32,500 nucleotides of DNA. Origin: Paucisalibacillus algeriensis (GTDB lineage: Bacteria > Bacillota > Bacilli > Bacillales > Amphibacillaceae). Shown one piece after another: positions 16,384-24,641 of this stretch. The stretch is taken from positions 1-32,500 of the forward strand of contig NZ_CBYO010000018.1 of the NCBI RefSeq assembly GCF_000577245.1, given 5' to 3'. The translations under genes and the position numbers were made by a program. Every line of letters starts with the position of its first letter. Within the stretch, counting starts at the first letter, position 1. A model generated the notes under the pieces. That model did not search any database and had not been told where the DNA came from. It saw only the letters and a program-made list of their open reading frames with translations.

Positions 16384-17496
16384 TTATAATGAATCAACAT
16401 ATGCTTCTAATTCTTCTACAGTTTGTGGTACTTCCACTTCACCATTTAGAATTTTTTCTTGCCATTCTTTAATGGCATTAATGATTTCTTCTGTCATTGC
16501 TTCTTTATTTGTTTCAGCAATAGCAATTGCATCTTCTTCTATTCCATATTCTAATAGTTCTCCTGCAGGGAATTCTCCGTTCATTCCTCTATTGATAACA
16601 TCTTGAACGGCTACATCCACACGTTTAACCATAGAAGTTAGTGTAATATTTTGTTCACCAACCTGGCCTTCTTCATACTGATCACGGTCTACGCCAATAA
16701 CCCAAAGTTCACGTTCAGGGTCATTTTGCTTAATATCCTTAGCTTGGTTAAATACACCATTTCCTGTACCACCTGATGCATGGTAAATGACATCCACACC
16801 ACTGTCATACATGTTCGCTGCAATTATTTTACCTTTTGCTGGGTCTGTGAATGATTCAGCATATTGTACATCCACCTCAATATCAGGATTCACTGATTTA
16901 ACACCTGCGGTAAACCCAGCTTCAAATTTATCAATTAATGGTGAAGCAATTCCACCAACGAATCCGACTTTATTTGTTTTTGTTTTATTAGCTGCAGCTA
17001 CTCCAACTAGGAATGAGCCTTGATGTTCTTTAAACTTAATACTAGCAGCATTTGGAGCATCAACTACTTCATCAACGATTGCAAAATTTGAATCTGCATA
17101 TTGTTCTGCTGCAGTCTGAAGATCTTCTTTTAATTTAAATCCTATACCGAATACAATATCATATTCGTCACGTACAAATCGAGTAATATTTGGCATATAA
17201 TCTGCTGTCCCATTTGACTGTGCATAATCAAAACCTTCACCTTTTGATAATCCAGCACCTTCGCCCCAAGCTTTAATACCTTCCCATGCTGATTGGTTAA
17301 ATGATTTATCATCTACTCCACCTTCATCTGTAACCATAGCAACTTTATAATCAGTAGATGCTTCCCCATTTTGAGAAGCATTATCTCCATTATCCTCTGT
17401 ACCTGCATTTTCCTTTTCCTTAGCTCCACCACAAGCTGCTAGAATCAAGCCTATAGACAGTATAAGAACTAAAAGTAATACATTATGTTTTTTCAT
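16384..17496 (-). CDS. BMP-family nucleoside-binding lipoprotein (ABC solute-binding)
   Basis: The protein has 370 residues with TAGGAGGAACAACC before ATG 17496. A lipoprotein signal peptide ends at the lipobox LAAC with C22, followed by an acidic linker. The mature part has the BmpA/PnrA/NupN landmarks TDEGGVDDKSFNQSAWEGI, FGIGFKL, FLVGVAA, VGFVGGI, YHASGGTGNGVF and VIGVDRDQ. B. subtilis NupN and spirochaete PnrA bind purine nucleosides. No ATPase or permease genes adjoin it, so it must work with a transporter encoded elsewhere. Its leader carries a guanine-type riboswitch, consistent with purine uptake. It is convergent with the BCCT gene. Confidence 0.92.
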   Translation of the reverse strand: MKKHNVLLLVLILSIGLILAACGGAKEKENAGTEDNGDNASQNGEASTDYKVAMVTDEGGVDDKSFNQSAWEGIKAWGEGAGLSKGEGFDYAQSNGTADYMPNITRFVRDEYDIVFGIGFKLKEDLQTAAEQYADSNFAIVDEVVDAPNAASIKFKEHQGSFLVGVAAANKTKTNKVGFVGGIASPLIDKFEAGFTAGVKSVNPDIEVDVQYAESFTDPAKGKIIAANMYDSGVDVIYHASGGTGNGVFNQAKDIKQNDPERELWVIGVDRDQYEEGQVGEQNITLTSMVKRVDVAVQDVINRGMNGEFPAGELLEYGIEEDAIAIAETNKEAMTEEIINAIKEWQEKILNGEVEVPQTVEELEAYVDSL

Positions 17497-17718
17497 GGTT
17501 GTTCCTCCTAAAATTATTGTAAGGGTCCGAACGCTGTAAGATATTCACAACAATCCTATAATTCCCCCATTAGTTGTATTATCTCGAGACATTAAACAAA
17601 AAATACTTTTGATTACAGAACATTACTAGTTAATGTTCTAATAATAATTCAAAATTAATCTTTCTAACTCCTCCTACTTCTCTAGATGTATTGTTTTTCA
17701 TATAACCCTATAGAAAAA

Positions 17719-17762
17719 AGCTCAAAACACATGCTCACTATAAAAAGCATGTATTTCGAGCT
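17719..17762 (-). terminator. Leader terminator (riboswitch expression platform)
   Basis: On the minus strand AGCTCGAAATACATGCT pairs with AGCATGTGTTTTGAGCT and is followed by TTTTTT (17719-17714). It sits in the leader between the purine aptamer and the BMP gene, about 215 bases before the start codon. A second hairpin (GCTATCA/TGATAGC near 17841-17866) lies between aptamer and terminator. Confidence 0.8.
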
Positions 17763-17890
17763 CATTAGATCGAAATGTACAAACATCTATTAAAAACATG
17801 AATTAACGTTATCTTTTGCGAAAATCGATGTCTTACTCTTTGCTATCATCTACTTCTGATAGCAAAATAGAAGTTATTATTCTGTACTCG

Positions 17891-17963
17891 CTTTCCATAG
17901 TCATTTTATTTTCGGTAAACTGGTAGAAACTTACAGGCCATATCCCTGCTATTATATGAAAAA
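17891..17963 (-). promoter_or_regulatory. Purine (guanine-class) riboswitch aptamer
   Basis: Reading the minus strand gives CATATAAT, then GATATGGC (L2), AGTTTCTACC (J2/3) and GACTATG (J3/1 and P1). These are the conserved blocks in the right order and spacing. P1 pairs TTTTTCATA with TATGGAAAG. P2 pairs GCAGG with CCTGT. The base that pairs with the ligand (position 74 in xpt numbering) is C, which predicts guanine or hypoxanthine. L3 reads CCGAAAA rather than the usual CCGTAAA, and P3 has one mismatch. The riboswitch precedes a leader terminator, so ligand should reduce expression of the BMP lipoprotein. Confidence 0.9.
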
Positions 17964-17982
17964 TATGATTATGTTCGCATTT

Positions 17983-18010
17983 AGTATATCATCTCTCACT
18001 TATATTTCAA
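17983..18010 (-). promoter_or_regulatory. Promoter of the riboswitch-BMP transcript
   Basis: On the minus strand TTGAAA (18010-18005), a 16-base spacer and TATACT (17988-17983) lie just upstream of the aptamer, which begins about 20 bases later. An AAATGCGAACAT sequence straddles the likely start point and resembles a single PurR half-box. Confidence 0.7.
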
Positions 18011-18154
18011 GTATATTATACTAGTGATTTGAAACCACTCTATTAAAATCCTCTAAAAAACCTTATAGGTACTGGACTTGAACTACAACAGTAACTTTCT
18101 ATTCTCGATTTAGATTCTGTCTTCTTAAATTGCTATAAAACTCCCATTTCACTT

Positions 18155-18199
18155 AAATGCGAACAATTAATTAAAAATACGAACCATTATTCGCAGTTT
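18155..18199. promoter_or_regulatory. Possible PurR-box pair
   Basis: AAATGCGAACAAT (18155-18167) and the inverted ATTATTCGCAGTTT (18186-18199) are separated by 18 bases. PurR boxes in Bacillus are inverted AWWWCCGAACWWT motifs about 16-17 bases apart, so shape and spacing are close but not exact. It lies about 145 bases upstream of the BMP promoter in an otherwise featureless gap (18011-18348). Confidence 0.35.
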
Positions 18200-18348
18200 A
18201 ATGGATAGCAATTATCACAAGCGATGTTATTCTGAGACCCATTAAAACAGAATTTATAATTATGTCATAACATTGTTAATTAAATGTGAAACACTAAATA
18301 AATAAAACCATAAAAATCAAGAAAAGGACACCCTCATTCTTGCATAAT

Positions 18349-18404
18349 AACAAAGGTCGCATCCACTTCACCAGATTCCTGAGCGAAGTAAGGCGACCTT
18401 TGTT
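18349..18404 (-). terminator. Hairpin after the TPR gene, possible terminator
   Basis: AACAAAGGTCGC and GCGACCTTTGTT form a perfect 12-bp stem around a 32-base loop that can fold further (ACTTCGC/GTGAAGT). It begins 2 bases after the stop codon of the TPR gene. No T-run follows, so termination is less certain. Confidence 0.5.
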
Positions 18405-18406
18405 CA

Positions 18407-20506
18407 TTAACTAATTCTATTCATTAACTCATATTGACGTAGTTTTAACTCGAATAAGGTTAGGGGATCTCGATAGTTCTCAGGTTGATTGTGCATCATA
18501 TTGATGGAATCATTATATTTTTCGATATCAACCCGCACTTCCTCCATTAGGCATTTTAGTGCTTCGGATGAACTTGAACAGAATCTGTTAATATCCCACT
18601 CTATTGATCCCTCAAAAAATTCTAGTTGTTGTATAAAAGGATTGATGATTTCTCCTATAATTTGAGTATAATCTGCATTTTCGATGTAGTTTTTATATCT
18701 ACTATAGAGCATATCCTTATTTTTTGTTATGGAGCCAAACAGTTTTCCAGCGCCTTTTAATAACAACTGAGAAGGGTTATTACGCAACATGATGTTGACA
18801 TTTTCGCGCTGCAAGATTCCCCTTGAAATCCGCTCCATGTCACGCTGCCAATCCTCTAATACCTTATAGTCACCATTCAAAACAATCTTATCTTCCTTAA
18901 ATTGTGAATTAATATGTTCACTAAATTCATTCCATGTACTCTGGCAGTCCTGAAACTCTCTTTGGCAATTCTCTATCCATTCCTGAATAGTATATTTAAA
19001 ATCATAGAGTATGTAATTCCTCATATAAGTAGTAATCCGCTTATTCATTTCTTCATTTAGTTCCACATGGAGTTTTGAAAAATCACTGTCCTCCTGAACT
19101 AATTCAGAACAATTTCGGAGTAGTTTCGGCAATTTGCTCATCACATTCTCAGTCAAAACCTTTTTTATATTTCGGAACGAATCTATCATGACACTCACTT
19201 TTTCTTTCTCCATATCCTCTAACTGTTGATGCATATCTTGCAGTCCAGTTAGCATTTCTCCGTTCCAATTGATTTCTTCCAAAATGGCATTTTCTAATTC
19301 TACCCTCTGTTCTAGCAGAAACTCTAACGTAGCTTTAAGTAGATTCCTTATTTTAGATGGACTTACCACTTCCGCATTATACTCCTCAGGCATAGACTTC
19401 AAGAATTCCGTTAATTCCTCTAACAAACCTTCTCCTTTTGCCCATATCTTAATAGAATCAAAAAGCTTAAGTCCTTCTTCAGTACCGTTTTGATTTGGAT
19501 TTGAACCTTCAAACCGGAGTTCTGCCTCACTTATCAACGTAGCATCAAGCTCGGCCGGAAAAGTTTCATCCCAGGCAAGTACAGCGGTTGAAGAAATTAA
19601 TGTATCTGATAAAGAAGAGAGTTTTAACCAGTTTGCTAAATGAGTCTGTACTAAATTTGAAATATCCCTAATTAGATACCTACCGCTTATTAACTCGAAG
19701 TATGTTTCGTTAAATAATCGTGGAAGCTTCTCCCATCTATGAGATTGTTCAACATTATGATTTAAAAGAAGCTGGTTCATGACGTCTAGCCATTGTATAT
19801 AATAGCCACCATCCTTATAACTGTTCCACATTACTTCTGTAAGACTCTCAAAATGGGATTTATCAAGGTGTAGTAATACCACTAACATTTCATGAAAATA
19901 ATTCGGAGCGTAGTTAACGATGGAACCCTGCGCAGCATACCCTTCTAATACTTTAAACCATGAAATTGATTTTGTTCGTACCGCCTCATCAACGGCAAGT
20001 TCCACTGCATTTTCCCAATCTTTAAATTCTTCGAAGTACCCTTTAGCTATCTCTGTTACATGAGAATAATCTGGATTTAACTTCACAGCCTTCTTAATTG
20101 TATCAACAGCCTTTTCTAGAGTACCTTGTTGAATGTATAGGGAAAACAGCTGTAATAAGACCTCTGACTTCAATGCAACAGATGGCGTATCAACTTCCTT
20201 GTAAAATCTTTCTGCATGATCCAATAATCCCATTTCTAGATGAGCATCCGCTATATTTTTCTGTGCCCATGGAATTAGTTCTTCTTTTTCTAAAGGATAC
20301 TGCCATTTATGAATAGCCGCCTCATAATCATTATTTAAGAAATATACTTCCCCTTGCGCATAGCGAATAGAAGATAACTCCGGTCGTTGTTTTCGCATTT
20401 CATCCATGTACATGTCACCCAAGATTTTAATTGGATGCTCTTGGATATTTTCACTTATTATAGTTTGATAATAGGATTTATTAATTAGTTCATTCTCAGT
20501 TGTCAC
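18407..20506 (-). CDS. Large TPR protein resembling a dynamin-type GTPase that lacks its GTPase domain
   Basis: The protein has 699 residues. I choose GTG 20506, which has GGGGGATTATC before it; an ATG five codons upstream has no ribosome site. Numbering from that ATG, residues about 50-180 are TPR-like helices (RYAQGEVYFLNNDYEAAIHK, AQKNIADAHLEMGLLDHAE, TIKKAVKLNPDYS). Residues 185-360 are helical. Residues 400-704 are long helices (LEQRVELENAILEEINWNGE, QRDMERISRG, LKGAGKLFGSITKNKDMLY, PLTLFELKLRQYE). From memory, Bacillaceae homologues share both halves but carry a P-loop GTPase domain between them, after LKLFDSIKIWA. Here no GxxxxGKS exists, and only about 20 residues link the halves. It stands alone; its role is unknown, probably membrane or stress related. 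Confidence 0.7.
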   Translation of the reverse strand: MTTENELINKSYYQTIISENIQEHPIKILGDMYMDEMRKQRPELSSIRYAQGEVYFLNNDYEAAIHKWQYPLEKEELIPWAQKNIADAHLEMGLLDHAERFYKEVDTPSVALKSEVLLQLFSLYIQQGTLEKAVDTIKKAVKLNPDYSHVTEIAKGYFEEFKDWENAVELAVDEAVRTKSISWFKVLEGYAAQGSIVNYAPNYFHEMLVVLLHLDKSHFESLTEVMWNSYKDGGYYIQWLDVMNQLLLNHNVEQSHRWEKLPRLFNETYFELISGRYLIRDISNLVQTHLANWLKLSSLSDTLISSTAVLAWDETFPAELDATLISEAELRFEGSNPNQNGTEEGLKLFDSIKIWAKGEGLLEELTEFLKSMPEEYNAEVVSPSKIRNLLKATLEFLLEQRVELENAILEEINWNGEMLTGLQDMHQQLEDMEKEKVSVMIDSFRNIKKVLTENVMSKLPKLLRNCSELVQEDSDFSKLHVELNEEMNKRITTYMRNYILYDFKYTIQEWIENCQREFQDCQSTWNEFSEHINSQFKEDKIVLNGDYKVLEDWQRDMERISRGILQRENVNIMLRNNPSQLLLKGAGKLFGSITKNKDMLYSRYKNYIENADYTQIIGEIINPFIQQLEFFEGSIEWDINRFCSSSSEALKCLMEEVRVDIEKYNDSINMMHNQPENYRDPLTLFELKLRQYELMNRIS

Positions 20507-20673
20507 GATAATCCCCCGCATTTATGTTTTTGTTTATTGATTCCAATTTATTAATACTTCTCTATTCTTATTCATATAGAACTCGTTCCATTCACAAATC
20601 GTATCAAATAGAAGTTCACAGTTATTGTATTCGTATTTACTTTAGGGTTTATGGGGTTGGAGGAAATGTTTTT

Positions 20674-20701
20674 GGTGCCTGTCACTTCCCGATACTTGTC
20701 G
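20674..20701 (+). repeat. GGTnCCTGTC repeat, half copy (copy 3)
   Basis: GGTGCCTGTCACTTCCCGAT followed by ACTTGTCG matches the left arm of the 4347-4407 hairpin, but no returning arm follows. It lies in the 400-base gap upstream of the TPR gene, which shows no supportable gene; the plus-strand frame there has no ribosome site. Confidence 0.7.
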
Positions 20702-20873
20702 AAGAGGCAGATAGTGCACTACCATATGCGCTAGATTAAATGAAGTACCTAATTGGCTCGTATGAGTCGTTGATAGACCGAACTTATACAATTAAACTAA
20801 TGTAAAAACAATAGCTACCAATAAACAAAGGGAGCCAACAATATCCAACTCTTTGAATCTTACAAAAAGAAAA

Positions 20874-20899
20874 GCTGGTTTTCATAACAGAAAACCAGC
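20874..20899 (-). terminator. Terminator of the copper operon
   Basis: GCTGGTTTTC and GAAAACCAGC form a perfect 10-bp stem with a 6-base loop, 15 bases past the copZ stop. On the minus strand it is followed by TTTTCTTTTT. Confidence 0.9.
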
Positions 20900-20914
20900 A
20901 ATTTATTTATATAT

Positions 20915-21121
20915 TTAGGCTTCAACATCATAGCCTTGTTCTTCAATAGCCTCTTTCATGGCATCAACGTTTACCTTTGATTCATCGAAAGTAACATCTA
21001 CAGAACCCGCTTCTAAATCAACTTCAGCTGCGGACACGCCATCTAACTTTTTTAATGCACCTTCAACGGACATTTTGCAATGACCACATGTCATGCCTTG
21101 TACATTTATAGTTTTCTCCAT
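20915..21121 (-). CDS. copZ: CopZ copper chaperone
   Basis: The protein has 68 residues, a single HMA domain. AAAGGAGGTGAAAAGGC precedes ATG 21121. The copper site is MTCGHC (C12, C15), followed by the usual ferredoxin-like sequence ending EAIEEQGYDVEA. It carries Cu(I) in the cytoplasm to CopA and to copper-responsive repressors. It is the last gene of the operon, 30 bases after copA, and is followed by a strong terminator. Confidence 0.96.
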   Translation of the reverse strand: MEKTINVQGMTCGHCKMSVEGALKKLDGVSAAEVDLEAGSVDVTFDESKVNVDAMKEAIEEQGYDVEA

Positions 21122-21151
21122 GCCTTTTCACCTCCTTTAAATGGTTCTTTT

Positions 21152-23536
21152 TTATAGTTTTACTCGCTTTAAGCGAAGTGAGTTCGTAACAACACTTACT
21201 GAACTTAATGCCATTGCGGCACCAGCAACCCATGGGGCAAGTAATCCGATTGCTGCAACTGGGATTCCCGCTGTATTGTAGCCGAATGCCCAGAATAAGT
21301 TTTGGCGGATATTTTTAATGGTTGCATGACTAATTCTGATGGCCTTTGGAATGAGCAATAGTTCTCCACCAAGAATGGTAAGATCAGCCGCTTCAATCGC
21401 TACTTCTGTCCCTGTTCCAATGGCAATTCCAATATCCGCAGTAACTAATGCAGGTGCATCATTCACGCCGTCACCAACCATTGCTACCTTTTTGCCTTTA
21501 CTCTGAATTTCTCTTACTTTATCCGCTTTTTCTTCCGGTAACACCTGGGCAATCACTTTGTCGATTCCTACTTGTTTCGCAATAGCTTGAGCTGTTCTTT
21601 CATTATCGCCTGTTAACATGATCACTTCTAAGCCTAGTTCTTTTAACTCTCTTATTGCTTGTGGTGCTGTTTCTTTAATGGTATCTGCAACCGCAACAGT
21701 TCCACGATACATTCCATCAATGGCAATCAACATGGCTGTTTTACCATTGTTTTCAAATTCAACTAATTTCTCTTCATTACCTTCAATATCAATTTGGTGA
21801 TCATTCATTAATTTTCGATTCCCAACAAGGATCTGTTTTCCAGCTAGTCTAGCTTCAATACCGTGACCAGGTATAGCATCGAATTCATCCACTTCTACGA
21901 AATCAATATCCCTCTCTGTTGCATATGCCACAATAGCTCCTGCAAGTGGATGTTCCGAACCTTTTTCTGCACTAGCTAGCAATTGTAATGTCTCTTCATC
22001 ACCTGAAAAGTCTGTTACTTCTGGTTTCCCTTTTGTAATAGTCCCTGTTTTATCCAAAACAATGGCATTTAACTGATGTGTTCTTTCTAAGTGTTCTCCA
22101 CCTTTAAACAAAATACCATTTTCAGCTGCTCTACCTGTTCCAACCATAATAGAAGTTGGAGTAGCAAGCCCTAACGCACATGGACAAGCAATAACAAGTA
22201 CAGCAATTGCTGCAACTAAAGCAGGTTCGAATTGACCAGGCTCTACAAACGCTATCCATACGATAAATGTTAGAATGGCAATTACTACAACGATTGGTAC
22301 GAAATAGCCAGAAATGATATCGGCTAATCGTTGGATTGGTGCTTTCTTCCCCTGAGCTTCTTCTACAACTTTGACAATCGATGCAAGGGCAGTATCCTTC
22401 CCTACTTTTGTCGCTTCCATTTCAATCGAACCATTTTTGTTTATAGTAGAGCCGATTAAGCTAGCATTTACTTCTTTTTCAATTGGAATAGATTCCCCTG
22501 TAATCATCGATTCATCGACAGAAGTTCTTCCTTTTACAACCATTCCATCTACAGGTATCTTCTCTCCTGGTTTTACAACCAATCGATCACCTACGACAAC
22601 TTCCTCCACTGGAATCATGATTTCCTCGCCATTTCTTATAACACGAGCCTCTTTTGCTTGTAAATTAAGTAAAGAGGATAATGCATTCGTTGTCTGGCTT
22701 TTTGCTCTTGCTTCCAAATACTTCCCAAATAAAATCAACGTAATTAATACAGCACTTGTCTCAAAATATAGATGTGGCATATATTCAGGATTTCCAATGG
22801 TCTTAAATGCTTCATACAAACTATAGAAATATGCAGCACTTGTACCTAATGCAACAAGCACATCCATGTTCGCTCCACCATTACGTAAATTCTTATAAGC
22901 TCCAACATAAAATTGCCATCCGATGATAAATTGAACTGGTGTTGCCAGTGCAAATTGGAACCAAGGATTCATGAATATATCCGGTATATCCATATTAAAT
23001 AAATGAACCAACATGGTTACTAATAGTGGAGCAGCTAACACAGCTGAAATGATTAATTTTGTCTTCATATGTTGCAATTCTTTTTCTTTATGTGTTTGTT
23101 TTTCCGCTGCCTCCGCTTTCGGCTTCGCATCATAACCCACATTTTTGATTTTCTCAATTAATACTTTCATATCAGTAAGTCCTGGGTTATATTCGATGGA
23201 TGCAGTTTCTGTTGTTAAGTTTACAGATGCGTGCCTTACCCCTTCTTGCTTATTTAATACCTTTTCAATACGGGTCGAACATGCAGCACAAGTCATTCCA
23301 AACACATCTAACTCTGCTTTTTCCATTAATACACCGTAACCAACATTTTCAATTTTCTTTGTAATATCTTCTATAGAAGTTTTTTCTGAATCATAGTCTA
23401 CGGTTGCCTTTTCTGTGGTTAAATTTACTTGTGCTTTCACACCATCCATTTTGTTTAATGTTTTTTCAATACGGTTTGAACAGGCTGCACAGGTCATTCC
23501 AGTTACATTAAGCGTTGCATGTTTTGTTTCGCTCAT
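21152..23536 (-). CDS. copA: CopA Cu(I)-exporting P1B-type ATPase
   Basis: The protein has 794 residues with AAAGGAGAGAAAAGATA before the ATG. Two N-terminal HMA domains carry [10 protein letters not shown] (C16, C19) and [10 protein letters not shown] (C83, C86). Eight transmembrane helices follow, with the CPC copper site in [19 protein letters not shown] in the actuator domain, [13 protein letters not shown] (phosphorylated Asp), the HP motif [10 protein letters not shown] of P1B pumps, and [10 protein letters not shown]. It pumps Cu(I) out of the cytoplasm. It sits 41 bases after the reductase-like gene and 30 before copZ, so the three are probably cotranscribed. Confidence 0.97.
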   Translation of the reverse strand: MSETKHATLNVTGMTCAACSNRIEKTLNKMDGVKAQVNLTTEKATVDYDSEKTSIEDITKKIENVGYGVLMEKAELDVFGMTCAACSTRIEKVLNKQEGVRHASVNLTTETASIEYNPGLTDMKVLIEKIKNVGYDAKPKAEAAEKQTHKEKELQHMKTKLIISAVLAAPLLVTMLVHLFNMDIPDIFMNPWFQFALATPVQFIIGWQFYVGAYKNLRNGGANMDVLVALGTSAAYFYSLYEAFKTIGNPEYMPHLYFETSAVLITLILFGKYLEARAKSQTTNALSSLLNLQAKEARVIRNGEEIMIPVEEVVVGDRLVVKPGEKIPVDGMVVKGRTSVDESMITGESIPIEKEVNASLIGSTINKNGSIEMEATKVGKDTALASIVKVVEEAQGKKAPIQRLADIISGYFVPIVVVIAILTFIVWIAFVEPGQFEPALVAAIAVLVIACPCALGLATPTSIMVGTGRAAENGILFKGGEHLERTHQLNAIVLDKTGTITKGKPEVTDFSGDEETLQLLASAEKGSEHPLAGAIVAYATERDIDFVEVDEFDAIPGHGIEARLAGKQILVGNRKLMNDHQIDIEGNEEKLVEFENNGKTAMLIAIDGMYRGTVAVADTIKETAPQAIRELKELGLEVIMLTGDNERTAQAIAKQVGIDKVIAQVLPEEKADKVREIQSKGKKVAMVGDGVNDAPALVTADIGIAIGTGTEVAIEAADLTILGGELLLIPKAIRISHATIKNIRQNLFWAFGYNTAGIPVAAIGLLAPWVAGAAMALSSVSVVTNSLRLKRVKL

Positions 23537-23577
23537 TATCTTTTCTCTCCTTTTAGTGTTCTAAAAAATATTGACGA

Positions 23578-24234
23578 CTAATCTAAACTTTCTTCTGAAT
23601 AACCAACTCGTTTACGGATTTCATCAATACCAATTCTTGATACAAATCTGTAAAACTGTTCTCGTTTCTTCCCTTGTTCACTGTACATCGATATGATTTT
23701 TTCTGCTACATCATATAATTCCTCAGGAGTCAGACCTTCTATTATTTTTGTTCCAACCCTAGCATCATGTCCTTTCGATTTACCACCGATATATAATGTA
23801 TAAGTATCCTTCATCTTCATAACACCAATATCATTAATCATCGGTTCACCACAACCTATTGGACATCCTGTATAAGCTGGTTTCAATGTGAACGGTACAG
23901 GTTGACCAGCGATTCTTTTATTTAATTCTTTTGCAACAGGCAATCCTTCATGTTCTGACCCTTTACAAAAGTTACAAGTTCGTAAGCTTTTGACAAATTT
24001 TCCAACTGGATAACAACTTAGTCCCGCCTCTTCAAATTCATTAATTACTTGATCTTTTCTCTCTTCTGGTACCTCGATATATATCTGTTGGAAGGTAGTT
24101 AATTCTAGTTCTTCCCCATCATCTAAATATTTTGCCAAAACCACTAATTGTTTACCATTTAACTTAGCTCCAAAATTAATTCCACCATTGACCGCAATTT
24201 TAATCTTCTTTTCTGTTACTAATGCCACTTGCAT
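23578..24234 (-). CDS. Small nitrite/sulfite reductase-like siroheme-4Fe-4S protein
   Basis: The protein has 218 residues with GGGGAGAGA before ATG 24234. Residues about 8-75 look like the ferredoxin-like NIR_SIR half domain, and 80-205 the 4Fe-4S/siroheme domain. Cluster-binding Cys are TCNFCKG (C87, C90) and TGCPIGCGEP (C124, C128). The first pair is CxxC, whereas full reductases use CxxxxxC, so this is the small, single-copy type. Full assimilatory reductases are about 550 residues with two such repeats. The reaction is unknown. It is the first gene behind a CsoR/CstR-like operator, upstream of copA and copZ. That suggests a role in sulfur/thiol or copper stress. Confidence 0.8.
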   Translation of the reverse strand: MQVALVTEKKIKIAVNGGINFGAKLNGKQLVVLAKYLDDGEELELTTFQQIYIEVPEERKDQVINEFEEAGLSCYPVGKFVKSLRTCNFCKGSEHEGLPVAKELNKRIAGQPVPFTLKPAYTGCPIGCGEPMINDIGVMKMKDTYTLYIGGKSKGHDARVGTKIIEGLTPEELYDVAEKIISMYSEQGKKREQFYRFVSRIGIDEIRKRVGYSEESLD

Positions 24235-24303
24235 TCTCTCCCCAATTTGAAATCATTACCATCACCAAATTTATTACTGTTACCATTGTTAATCTTCCCC
24301 TAA

Positions 24304-24348
24304 TTACCCCCACAGGGTATATTATAGATAAAAAAAATATAAAGTCAG
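24304..24348 (-). promoter_or_regulatory. Internal promoter with a CsoR/CstR-like operator
   Basis: On the minus strand CTGACT (24348-24343), a 16-base spacer and a perfect TATAAT (24326-24321) form a promoter. The pseudo-palindrome TTACCCCCACAGGGTAT (24304-24320 on plus) abuts the -10. Its ACCC...GGGTAT pattern is that of CsoR-family operators (copper CsoR, persulfide CstR). The site lies in the 119-base gap between the glutaredoxin and the reductase-like gene. No csoR-family gene is present in the window. Confidence 0.65.
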
Positions 24349-24353
24349 ATGGT

Positions 24354-24635
24354 CTAGTTCGTATTGAAAGTGTTAATGATGTCAGTTTTATTATTTTCAA
24401 ATCCAATAAAATATTTGACCAGCTTTTTCCTACCAAATAAGCCTTTTTTATAAAAGGCAAACATAGGAACAATTCTAGTGCCCGATATTTTCTTTAACTC
24501 TTCTTCTAAATTTGGAAATTTGCTGACATCTTTATCTTCGTATTGAACTCCTTTAGAAGATAAATATTTCTTTGCTTCCTGGCAGTCTGAACATGTAGAC
24601 CTTGTATATAGTTCGAGTTGTAGTTTATTTTCCAA
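24354..24635 (-). CDS. Glutaredoxin/NrdH-like thioredoxin-fold protein
   Basis: The protein has 93 residues. It starts at TTG 24635, eight bases after AGGGGTG; the first residues are MENKLQLELYTRSTCSDCQE. The redox site CSDC (C15, C18) and RIVPMFAFYK (cis-Pro region) fit the glutaredoxin fold. The usual length is 75-90, so it is complete. It follows copY by 6 bases and is therefore under the cop-box promoter. A role in reducing thiols oxidised or bound by copper is plausible. Confidence 0.85.
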   Translation of the reverse strand: MENKLQLELYTRSTCSDCQEAKKYLSSKGVQYEDKDVSKFPNLEEELKKISGTRIVPMFAFYKKGLFGRKKLVKYFIGFENNKTDIINTFNTN

Positions 24636-24641
24636 ATAGAA

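Noticed and set aside
20524-20739. 71-codon plus-strand frame upstream of the TPR gene
   Set aside because: No ribosome site, and its end consists of the half repeat copy.
24304-24320. Reading the C/G-rich palindrome as the second arm of a terminator for the glutaredoxin gene
   Set aside because: The arms are too short for a stable stem and a perfect -10 abuts it, so an operator fits better.
24200-24472. 90-codon minus-strand frame across the glutaredoxin-reductase gap
   Set aside because: It covers the internal promoter and runs out of frame through the glutaredoxin end; no ribosome site or recognisable protein.
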